The position numbers were made by a program, and so were the translations under genes. Positions 46,373 through 54,415 of a stretch of 64,000 nucleotides of DNA are shown one piece after another. Source of the stretch: Ferrimicrobium sp. Lineage in GTDB: Bacteria; Actinomycetota; Acidimicrobiia; Acidimicrobiales; Acidimicrobiaceae. A model generated the notes under the pieces. The model searched no databases. It saw nothing but the letters and a program-made list of their open reading frames with translations, and had not been told where the DNA came from. Every line of letters starts with the position of its first letter. The first letter of the stretch is position 1. Where the stretch lies: positions 124,001 through 188,000 of the forward strand of contig NZ_DAHXOI010000001.1 of NCBI RefSeq assembly GCF_027364955.1, read 5' to 3'.

Positions 46373-46389
46373 TGACACCACGAGTGTCA
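46373..46389. promoter_or_regulatory. Palindrome before the putrescine-type aminotransferase
   Basis: TGACAC-CACGA-GTGTCA, six-base arms, 47 bp upstream of the ATG. Size and symmetry fit a dimeric regulator site such as that of an Lrp-type protein. Confidence 0.45.
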
Positions 46390-46435
46390 AAGCAGATGTG
46401 GCACAACAAGTGCCCAGAGAAGGAGACAAGAGGAA

Positions 46436-47797
46436 ATGAATACAGAAGAGCTTTCAGAATCAGCCAAGCGACATCTTTGGATGCACTTTACGCGAATGTC
46501 TTCGTACGCCGATCACGAGGTGCCAGTGATGGTACGGGGCCAGGGGCCCTACGTCTATGACAGCAAAGGCAAGCGTTATCTCGATGGACTGGCCGGGCTC
46601 TTTGTGGTTCAGGTTGGTCACGGGCGTACTGAGTTGGCTGAAGCGGCCGCGAAGCAGGCGAGCGAGTTAGCCTACTTCCCACTATGGAGTTATGCTCACC
46701 AGCCGGCAGTGGAGCTTGCTGATCGGCTGGCGGCGATCGCCCCTGGCGATATCAATCGCGTGTTCTTTACGACTGGTGGATCAGAGGCGGTCGAGTCAGC
46801 GTGGAAGTTGGCACGACAGTACTTCAAACTCATCGGCAAGCCAGAGAAGACCAAGGTCATCTCCCGCAACCTCTCGTATCACGGGACCACCTTTGGTGCT
46901 CTATCGCTGACAGGTCTCCCAGGTATTAAGACCCCATTTGAGCCGCTTGTCCCGGGGGCCATCAAGGTCCAAAACACGAATCACTATCGCTGTGTTGACT
47001 GCGCCATGCTTGACCAGTGTAATCTGGCCTGCGCCGATGATATTGAGCAGCGAATTGAGTTCGAAGGGCCAGAGACGATAGCCGCCGTATACCTTGAGCC
47101 AGTCCAGAATGCGGGAGGTTGCTTCACGCCAGCGCCGGGATACTTCCAGCGGGTGCGAGAGATCTGCGATAAGTACGATATTTTGCTCGTGTCCGATGAG
47201 GTGATTACTGCCTTTGGCCGTCTCGGTTATTGGTTTGGTGCACAAAAGTATGGCTACCAGCCTGATATCATTACCTGCGCCAAGGGATTGACCTCTGGAT
47301 ACTCTCCGATCGGCGCGATGTTGGCCTCTGACCGCCTCATGGAGCCGTTCTTGAAGGAACAGAATAGCTTCCTCCATGGCATCACGTTTGCAGGACATCC
47401 GGTTAGCGCGGCAGTAGCTCTCGCAAACCTCGATATCTTTGAACGTGATCAGCTTCTTGACCATGTCCGTGGCAAGGAAGGTGAGTTCCGGGCAAAGCTC
47501 GAGACCCTGACTGATCTCGACATCGTGGGAGAGATTCGAGGTACGGGTTTCTTTTACGGAATCGAGTTGGTGAAGGACAAGAGCACTCGGGAGACGTTCA
47601 ACGATGACGAGTCAGAACGACTTCTGCGTGGGATCTTGACACCGAAGCTTTTCGAACTCGGATTGATCTGCCGGGCTGATGATCGTGGTGATCCTGTGGT
47701 CCAGCTCTCGCCACCGCTTGTCTGCGACTCTGAGCAGTTCGATGAGATGGTATCTATTCTTCGAGAGGCCTTTGAGGCGGCACAAGCAGCGCTCTAG
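46436..47797 (+). CDS. Class III aminotransferase, putrescine/diamine type
   Basis: 453 residues. PLP lysine in CAKGLTSGYSPIGAML; TTGGSEAVESAWKLARQY and VSDEVITAFGRLGYWFG are typical of the SpuC/YgjG group that moves an amino group from putrescine or beta-alanine to pyruvate or 2-oxoglutarate. The product 4-aminobutanal would go to the aldehyde dehydrogenase at 43783-45216. GDINRVFFTTGGSEAVE is especially like omega-amino acid:pyruvate transaminases, so the substrate stays open. Own leader with a palindrome. Confidence 0.87.
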   Translation: MNTEELSESAKRHLWMHFTRMSSYADHEVPVMVRGQGPYVYDSKGKRYLDGLAGLFVVQVGHGRTELAEAAAKQASELAYFPLWSYAHQPAVELADRLAAIAPGDINRVFFTTGGSEAVESAWKLARQYFKLIGKPEKTKVISRNLSYHGTTFGALSLTGLPGIKTPFEPLVPGAIKVQNTNHYRCVDCAMLDQCNLACADDIEQRIEFEGPETIAAVYLEPVQNAGGCFTPAPGYFQRVREICDKYDILLVSDEVITAFGRLGYWFGAQKYGYQPDIITCAKGLTSGYSPIGAMLASDRLMEPFLKEQNSFLHGITFAGHPVSAAVALANLDIFERDQLLDHVRGKEGEFRAKLETLTDLDIVGEIRGTGFFYGIELVKDKSTRETFNDDESERLLRGILTPKLFELGLICRADDRGDPVVQLSPPLVCDSEQFDEMVSILREAFEAAQAAL

Positions 47798-47903
47798 CCG
47801 GGCATCCTCGACGCTTCCTGCTTCTCGCAGGAAAGCGCCGGGACCTGCTGGGCAGACCTAGGATTGTAGACGTACGATTAGGGAAGAGTAGTCGGGCCGA
47901 ATC

Positions 47904-50060
47904 GTGGGCCGGTCGATTGGTGGAGTCCCCACCCTCAACGGTGAGAAACCAAGGGGGGTGGGGTTGCGCCTGTTTAAGATTCGAGGGTCTCTCGACTACT
48001 ATATCGAGCGAGAATTACGTGATGAAGTCGGTGTGGTCAACCGGGTTGGCGTGGGGTGCCAGTCGGATGTCCCCGTTGAGCTTGTTGACCTCGGTAGTGC
48101 CGCCACGACCATCCGTTACCCTATCAAGGCGTTGGATTTCACGATTGCTGCCCCGAAAGCTGTCTCGGTCCGTTGGGCACTTGCGCCGGAGGCGGAGCGC
48201 ATCCAGATTGAGGCGGCTCACCATGTTGCCGTTCGCCATACGTTTGAGCTGATGACTGAGTTTGACGCAGCGAAAACCATTCACGGTACGATCCAACCGG
48301 TTGCGGGGGTTGCCGCCTTTGATGTCGGCCATCGGCTCTCTCGCTCCGGTGATCCGCATCTTCATTCCCACCTCGTTGTACTGAATTACGCCGATGTAGA
48401 CGGGCGAAGGGTCGCACTCGACCACGCGCATTGGGCACGTGGCCTCCCTGTCTGGGAGCTCTGTTACCGGACCGAATTGGCTCACGAACTAGAGGCGCTT
48501 GGGATCGGGCTCATTGGCCAGGGTCTCGGATCGTGGCGGGTGGCGGGGCAGGCTGCAGGTCTCAATGAAGTGTTTTCCAAGCGGCGTCACGAGGTTATCG
48601 CTTTCAGCGGCGATCATGGTTCTGGACGGATGCGTCAGTTGGCGGCCCTGAGAACTCGCCAGGAGAAGGTTCCACATCTACAGTCGGAACTTCGTGCGCG
48701 TTGGGAGTCTGAGGCACGCTCGGTGTCCCGTGAGGTGGCGGCCCCACCTGTCCTTGCTGGGGAAGCGAGAGCAGTCGTTCGTGTGAATGACCCACTCCTC
48801 AACGAGTTAGTCAAGGCAATAGAACGAGGTGCAACGGACTTAGCGACGGCGAAGGAGGTGGCGCTTCGTGCTGCGCTGGGGGAGCAACGGGCCGCACGGC
48901 TCACGAGGGGTGAAAGGATTACGCTCGCTGGCAAGAGGACGGGGCTTGACGGATCGCTCTGTCAAACCTATCGTTCCTTGCCGGTTGCAGAGCGATTGGC
49001 TTTGATGGATGTACCAACGAAACATCTGCAAGAAGTGTTCGCCTCGCGCGAGGTGATCCCGATGGTTGCCGCACTTGAAGGGGCAGGGTTGCGTCCGGGG
49101 GATCGAGTGACCGTGGAGACGCGAACCTCGCAGGAGGCGACGCTGGTCAACAGTTTTGGCCAATATCGCCAATCGATCCACGGGGCAACGCTCGTGGTTG
49201 ATGTGAACGCGTTGCCCCCTTCTGAATTCGGTGACTTGGTTAGGCAGCGAAAAACAGTGGTGCGGAGTCCAGGAGTGTCGTTCCATGGATCGGTCGCGAC
49301 GACGATGCTTGGATTGCGTAACGATGAGGGTAAGAGTCTTGTGCTGGCAGAGAGTTCGGTCGCTTTATGGAAGGCGTTTGTCGCTGATTGTGTCGATTGG
49401 GTACGCGCAGAATGCAAGGAAGATGTCGCCTTCGCTGCCTCCTCACCGGGGCTCGGCGCCAAACTACGCAGGGAAGTCGGCAGACAGATGCCCGAGGCGG
49501 TAGTCGGCCATATGGGTTCACGACCGTTGTTCCGGGGTGAGCCAGTGACGATGCCAGATGGCCGTAGCGGAAGAATCATCGCCGCCCAAGACCATCATCT
49601 CCAGGTCCTCATCGGTGAAACGACCGAGATGGTACCGATCCAGGAAGCGCGACCAGTGGGTTTTTCTGCAGAGTCCAACGATCGACGCCTGGTGGTGTTT
49701 GGCCCTCTCGGTGGGAAGGATATGGGAAGTATCGAGCGTGCCTATCTGTGCCAACAACAATTGAGCGAGCTGGTTCATCATTTGCGTCTCAGCACCGACG
49801 GCCATGGAGTGAGTTGGTTGGATGCACAACCCACGAGCACGATCTCACTGGCGCGACGCGCAGAACTCGCTAGGACAAATGGTCGTTTTCACGGAGAGAA
49901 GCTCTATCAGCTTCGTGCGGTCACCACGACGTTGAGTAGCATCTACGATCGGGCCCAAGAGCTCGGATTCGATGATCGCCGAGGGAGAGACCGTATCATG
50001 GATGAGCAGCTCGGATTGTATCGCGAACGGGATGCCTTGAGCCGCGGTCGCTCACGCTAG
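47904..50060 (+). CDS. MobF/TrwC-type relaxase without helicase motifs
   Basis: 718 residues. N-terminal TrwC relaxase domain: paired tyrosines in SLDYYIERE at ~31-32 (nick-and-join residues), APKAVSVRWAL, and the metal triad H-x-H-x-H in SRSGDPHLHSHLVVLN near 151-155. The C-terminal ~450 residues show no Walker A GxGKT, though they keep a helicase-like layout, so the helicase part is degenerate or lost. Relaxases of this type start conjugative DNA transfer. No coupling protein, T4SS or integrase is in the window. GTG start. Confidence 0.85.
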   Translation: MGRSIGGVPTLNGEKPRGVGLRLFKIRGSLDYYIERELRDEVGVVNRVGVGCQSDVPVELVDLGSAATTIRYPIKALDFTIAAPKAVSVRWALAPEAERIQIEAAHHVAVRHTFELMTEFDAAKTIHGTIQPVAGVAAFDVGHRLSRSGDPHLHSHLVVLNYADVDGRRVALDHAHWARGLPVWELCYRTELAHELEALGIGLIGQGLGSWRVAGQAAGLNEVFSKRRHEVIAFSGDHGSGRMRQLAALRTRQEKVPHLQSELRARWESEARSVSREVAAPPVLAGEARAVVRVNDPLLNELVKAIERGATDLATAKEVALRAALGEQRAARLTRGERITLAGKRTGLDGSLCQTYRSLPVAERLALMDVPTKHLQEVFASREVIPMVAALEGAGLRPGDRVTVETRTSQEATLVNSFGQYRQSIHGATLVVDVNALPPSEFGDLVRQRKTVVRSPGVSFHGSVATTMLGLRNDEGKSLVLAESSVALWKAFVADCVDWVRAECKEDVAFAASSPGLGAKLRREVGRQMPEAVVGHMGSRPLFRGEPVTMPDGRSGRIIAAQDHHLQVLIGETTEMVPIQEARPVGFSAESNDRRLVVFGPLGGKDMGSIERAYLCQQQLSELVHHLRLSTDGHGVSWLDAQPTSTISLARRAELARTNGRFHGEKLYQLRAVTTTLSSIYDRAQELGFDDRRGRDRIMDEQLGLYRERDALSRGRSR

Positions 50061-50108
50061 CGGAAACTCGAAACCTTGCAAAACGGTTGGTGGCGATGAA
50101 GCGAGGGG

Positions 50109-51455
50109 CTAGAGCGGCGAATTAGCATGTTTTGCATTGCGTAGCCGTTCCTTCTTGGTGGCGAGAAGATCAAAGGCATGAACAAGATGGGCCCTGGTTC
50201 GATTCGGCTCGATCACGTTGTCGACAAAACCCCGTTCCGCAGCAATCCAGGGGGTGAGGTACTCGTCCTCGTATTTTTGTTGATGGCGGAGTCGTTCTTC
50301 ATTAGGCGCGCGCCGGTAGATGATCTCTACGGCTCCTTGTGCTCCCATGACAGCGATCTCTGCTGAAGGCCATGCGAAGGTGAGGTCGTTGCCGATCCCC
50401 TTGGAATCCATGACGATATATGCCCCTCCGTAGGCTTTGCGCGTAATGAGACAGATGCGTGGCACATTGCATGCGGCATAGGAGAACGCGAGTTCGGCAC
50501 CGTGGCGAATCATGCCACGCCACTCAACGTCCTTGCCCGGCAAAAAGCCGGGTGTATCGACGAGCGTGATCATCGGGATATTGAAGGAGTCGCAGAAACG
50601 AACGAAACGAGCACCCTTCTGAGCCGCAGGAATGTCGAGGGTACCCGCCATTATTTTGGGCTGATTTGCCAGAATTCCAACGGTGCGACCCTCAAGACGG
50701 GCGAGTCCCGTTACGAGTTGGTTCGCCCAAGTGGACCGAAGTTCATAGAAGGTGTCGTGATCGACAATACCACTGACAAGGTCGCGGACATCGTAGGCCG
50801 CGGTTGGCTGTTCAGGGATAATCATATCAAGGTCGACATCGGCAGGGTCGTTGGAGTCTACTCTTGTTGGGAGTTCATTCGTGGAATCCGGGAGATAGCT
50901 CAGGAGTTTCAGGATTGACTCTTCGATATCACGTCGGTCGTTGGCGACGTCAAAAGCAACGCCTGAGCGGTTGAGCAGGACAGATGCACCGCCAAGTTCT
51001 TGATTTGTCACCGAGACGCCGGTGAATTCGACGACTGACTGGGGCCCACTGAGGAAGGCGAAGGAGTCCGGTGCCATGACGACGTAGTCGGCGAGTCCGA
51101 GGAGTAAAGCGGGGCCTGAGACTGCTGGCCCAGTGAGGCCGATCAGAATGGGCACTTGACCCGAACAGTGTGCGAGTGCGCGTGCGGCAATCCCCCAACC
51201 ATGCAGCGCAGCGACCCCATCTTGGATTTTGGCACCTGAGGTTGAGAGTTCGCAGACGATCGGTACGCCAATGCTTGCAGCTGTAGAGGCGGCATGGGCG
51301 ATGCGTTCTCCGTCGCGTTCAGAGAGCGCTCCCCGCCTTGTCGTTGCTCGGGATGAGATCCACATAACGCGACGCCCATCAAAGGTACGGAATTCCGATC
51401 GGGTGGAACCGGTCGAGGATGCCTTCAGTTCAAGATGGGGGCTTCTCCTAGCCAT
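50109..51455 (-). CDS. Acyl-CoA carboxylase carboxyltransferase (beta) subunit
   Basis: 448 residues, about 70 shorter at the N-terminus than the common PccB form. The oxyanion motifs are SGAKIQDGVAALHG (N-half) and GGAYIVMDSKGIGNDLTFAWP (C-half), the latter with ALGAQGA-like MGAQGAVEIIYRR. Transfers carboxyl from biotin to acetyl- or propionyl-CoA; the biotin carboxylase/carrier subunit is not in the window. It overlaps the FAD oxidoreductase gene upstream by 8 bp. Confidence 0.9.
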   Translation of the reverse strand: MARRSPHLELKASSTGSTRSEFRTFDGRRVMWISSRATTRRGALSERDGERIAHAASTAASIGVPIVCELSTSGAKIQDGVAALHGWGIAARALAHCSGQVPILIGLTGPAVSGPALLLGLADYVVMAPDSFAFLSGPQSVVEFTGVSVTNQELGGASVLLNRSGVAFDVANDRRDIEESILKLLSYLPDSTNELPTRVDSNDPADVDLDMIIPEQPTAAYDVRDLVSGIVDHDTFYELRSTWANQLVTGLARLEGRTVGILANQPKIMAGTLDIPAAQKGARFVRFCDSFNIPMITLVDTPGFLPGKDVEWRGMIRHGAELAFSYAACNVPRICLITRKAYGGAYIVMDSKGIGNDLTFAWPSAEIAVMGAQGAVEIIYRRAPNEERLRHQQKYEDEYLTPWIAAERGFVDNVIEPNRTRAHLVHAFDLLATKKERLRNAKHANSPL

Positions 51456-52650
51456 CGGTCTTTAGCTCCTTTGTTGGCCTTTGGGCGGTCCGTATGATGC
51501 GTTCGGCTGCTCTCCGGCCTGACTCGATAGCACTGTTGAGCGAAGGGGTCCCAAGATGGTCCCCGGCGAGAAGAACACGTTGACCTATCTCGTTGACGGT
51601 GTGTGTGCTCCGCGGAAGGGCAGCCTCGACAACGCCAAACTCGACGAAGTCTAGGTCTTGTTGATCACAGTTAAGGGCGAGTGCCAGCGCACTACGCACC
51701 TCGGCCGGGGGCGCCGTCGGATCGCAGGATGCGGTGATGAGGTGCCGTTCTGGATCGTGGCTCACGTAGCTGGGTGCGATGTCGCTCATGGGTGCAACGG
51801 TGTAGATAGGACTCCCAAGTGGTGGCAGCACGACGGCGGGTACGCCAAAGAGACGACGGTTGCTCAGCACATGGATAAAGCCAACAGAACGCATCGCTGG
51901 GAGATGGAGATCGAGTAGTGGGCCCAGCGCCGGCGCATCTACGGCCAAAATGATCCAGTCGGTGGACACCGTTGTTCCATTTTCAAAGGCCAGTTGTCCG
52001 CTGGCCACCGAGACTGCCCGGTGGTGGTAGTGAATTCCTCCCGGGAGAGTACGGGCGATGATGGCTGGCAATTGGGCCATTCCTTCGGTCGGCAAACTCG
52101 CGTAACCGTTCAAGAGGCGTCTCAAGACAAAACCGGCAAAACTTGCTGGCTCGACGAGATCGGGGTCGATGGTAATGCCGCGAAAGAGGGGAGCAAAAAC
52201 GCTCTCATAGAGTGGGCGTGGTAGCAGCCCGCCGAGATCAGCGATCGTCGGATGTTGGGTGGTGATGAAGTGAAGGAGGGATTGCCAGTTCGGGAGCTGC
52301 AGGAGACGGGCCAGAGCGGAGAAGGTCGCTCGATAGGTGCCAGGGACGCGACGAGGGTCAGAGAGCAAAAGTGGCCCTTCTGAGCGTTGCAGATAGACAC
52401 CCGGATAAAGATGCTGTAAGGGCAGCTCTGCGACTGAAACGAGTCGACGAAGTTCTGGATAGTCATCGAGGATGATCTGGAATCCTCGATCGAGGATCAG
52501 CCCGTCGACATGATCAGTCGCAACGCGGCCACCTGGGCGATCTGAGGCTTCGTAGACCTGGAAGTCAATGTGGTTGATCGCAAGGTAGTGTGCAGCCGCC
52601 AAGCCAGCCATGCCTGCGCCAACGATTGCGACCGTTGGAGATTCCGCCAC
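51448..52650 (-). CDS. FAD-dependent amine-oxidase-like oxidoreductase
   Basis: 400 residues. N-terminal VAIVGAGMAGLAAAHYLA and EASDRPGGRVATD bind FAD; the C-terminal VLLAGDHLGTPSLNSAIESGRRAAERI completes the site. The type includes amine oxidases, protoporphyrinogen oxidase and carotenoid desaturases; the short length and the FQIILDDYPELRRL segment are often seen in uncharacterised actinobacterial and cyanobacterial members. Coupled with the carboxyltransferase gene. No substrate can be read. Confidence 0.85.
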   Translation of the reverse strand: MAESPTVAIVGAGMAGLAAAHYLAINHIDFQVYEASDRPGGRVATDHVDGLILDRGFQIILDDYPELRRLVSVAELPLQHLYPGVYLQRSEGPLLLSDPRRVPGTYRATFSALARLLQLPNWQSLLHFITTQHPTIADLGGLLPRPLYESVFAPLFRGITIDPDLVEPASFAGFVLRRLLNGYASLPTEGMAQLPAIIARTLPGGIHYHHRAVSVASGQLAFENGTTVSTDWIILAVDAPALGPLLDLHLPAMRSVGFIHVLSNRRLFGVPAVVLPPLGSPIYTVAPMSDIAPSYVSHDPERHLITASCDPTAPPAEVRSALALALNCDQQDLDFVEFGVVEAALPRSTHTVNEIGQRVLLAGDHLGTPSLNSAIESGRRAAERIIRTAQRPTKELKTDG

Positions 52651-52928
52651 TCGCCTCCCTCTCGTTATCGATGACCATCCCCACCCAAATCCCTCGCGAG
52701 CGCTAGGCAGCCGATGTCATCATTCACGCTAATGTCGGTGGGGCCGGCAAGCGTCCGGAGTTGGTAACGAGTCTTGCGAGATGAGTCGCTCCTGGCCAGG
52801 CTGCGAGCCGCTAGGGGCGTAATCGTTGGTGTCGGCCTCTAACCTGCTGAGAATAGAGACTGATGATGACCGGTGACGCGAGTAGGTAAGACGACGAAGT
52901 GCTATCAAAGGCCTGTAGTGCCTTGGCG

Positions 52929-53903
52929 ATGAAGACCTCGACCCGCCGCGGGGTGCAGATAGTCATCGGTCTGGTTGCGCTTGTCGTGGCCGCTTTGGTG
53001 ATCTACAGTGAGCGTGGGCAACTGAGCGGTACCGCCGCAGCGCTGTCGACCGCGGATTTTGGACTGATGGTGATCGGTTTCGCCCTCGAGGTTCTGTCGG
53101 ACCTATCGTACTCGCTGATGACGTACTACCTCTTGCCAACCCGATTAGGCCGTTTGACACGACGGTGGTTTTTTGGAGCCTCTCTCGCGGCGATCGCCAT
53201 GAATGATTCCATACCACTTGGTGCTGGTTTTTCTGTTGCGTATCTTTATCGCAAGCTTCGAGGCAGGGGTTGTAGCCCCCTTGAGGCGACGGCTGCGTTG
53301 CTCGCCGGGAATCTGCTCGCCATCGTTGCCCTTTTGGTCCTGCTTGGCCTGGTACTTGTCGCGCACACCCAGGCAACTGCTGTGCTAAGCAATGTCGATA
53401 TTGCGATTTTGTTTGGATTGCTATTGCTAGCCGTCGCTGCGATCATCCGGATGGATCGAGTCCTCGTCGTGGCGATCCGGGTAGGCGCATATCTCCGTCG
53501 CATCGTACACGTGCAGGGTCAATCCAACCAGTCCAGTATTTTGATGGCGCAACAGCTCCGCTATCGGCCGCGCGCTATCGTGCAATCATCGCTTGGGGCA
53601 CTTGGGAATTGGCTCTTTGACCTCGCCACCTTGGTTTTGAGTCTGGTCGCCGTCCATGCGCACGTTGGTCTTGTTGGAGTCACGGCCGCTTATGTGCTTG
53701 GGGCACTCGCTGCCAACCTTCCGATTACCCCAGGTGGGCTCGGAGTGGTTGAGGGGTCGATCACGGTTGCGTTGGTGGCCTTTGGTGGAGCCCCATCGTC
53801 GATGTTGGCTGCTGTCCTGCTCTACCGGGTAGTGAGCTATTGGTTGTGGATCCCCATCGGTTGGAGTAGTTATTTTCTGTTGGGAGGTCTGCGTGAGGAT
53901 TAA
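52929..53903 (+). CDS. YbhN/UPF0104-type membrane protein
   Basis: 324 residues with about 8 hydrophobic spans. The lysylphosphatidylglycerol-synthase-like membrane domain is indicated by AGFSVAYLYRKLRGRGCSPLEA and LPITPGGLGVVEGSI, typical of the MprF/AglD membrane family, without the catalytic domain of MprF. Such proteins move or modify lipid-linked groups. An ATG at 52929 is chosen; a GTG at 52899 is possible. The next gene begins inside its end. Confidence 0.82.
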   Translation: MKTSTRRGVQIVIGLVALVVAALVIYSERGQLSGTAAALSTADFGLMVIGFALEVLSDLSYSLMTYYLLPTRLGRLTRRWFFGASLAAIAMNDSIPLGAGFSVAYLYRKLRGRGCSPLEATAALLAGNLLAIVALLVLLGLVLVAHTQATAVLSNVDIAILFGLLLLAVAAIIRMDRVLVVAIRVGAYLRRIVHVQGQSNQSSILMAQQLRYRPRAIVQSSLGALGNWLFDLATLVLSLVAVHAHVGLVGVTAAYVLGALAANLPITPGGLGVVEGSITVALVAFGGAPSSMLAAVLLYRVVSYWLWIPIGWSSYFLLGGLRED

Positions 53904-54270
53904 GTGGTGGCGGCGGTGGCCGGTGGCACTCGTGTTGTCCGCGGTGGCACTCGCCTCCTGCGGAGGTGCTCGGTCGGTATCTGGCACCTCTGCAGCTAAC
54001 TGCGTTGACGCGCTTCAGCGAGCACTGACGATGGCGCCTCATGACGATAGTTTTCGGGGACTGGCACAACTCAATGCTCGTGGGATGGCACACTTGGGGT
54101 TTGGAACGATTGCACCTGGCCAGTACTGCGTGATCATGTTTCTCAACAGGAACCTGTCGACTCGGAGGCGCTTTGTCCTCGAGCTCTATGGCTATACCGA
54201 GCGTCCTGTCTATTTAGTCGGTCATCTCCAGCACGTTCGAAAGGCTCCCAAATTACTCGATCTCGCCTGA
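53893..54270 (+). CDS. Putative lipoprotein
   Basis: 125 residues, GTG start within the end of the preceding gene. The signal sequence is MRIKWWRRWPVALVLSAVALASC with a lipobox LASC, so the Cys near residue 23 would be lipidated. The mature domain is ~100 residues with two more Cys. No family recognised. Overlaps the YbhN-type gene by 11 bp; probably cotranslated. Confidence 0.75.
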   Translation: MRIKWWRRWPVALVLSAVALASCGGARSVSGTSAANCVDALQRALTMAPHDDSFRGLAQLNARGMAHLGFGTIAPGQYCVIMFLNRNLSTRRRFVLELYGYTERPVYLVGHLQHVRKAPKLLDLA

Positions 54271-54415
54271 GCGCTTTGGTGTTCAAGCCAAGAAGGCCTG
54301 TGTATGGTGGGGCTATCGCCCTGTCATAGGGAATCGGTTGAGCATCATCAACGGCGTGCGATGAGAAAACGCTCCGTGGTTGCGTGGGGATGGTGCTCAA
54401 CGTCAGCGAGGGAAC

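Noticed and set aside
47904-50060. Integrated plasmid or conjugative element around the relaxase
   Set aside because: No replication, partition, T4SS or integrase gene on either side, and no flanking direct repeats were found by eye.
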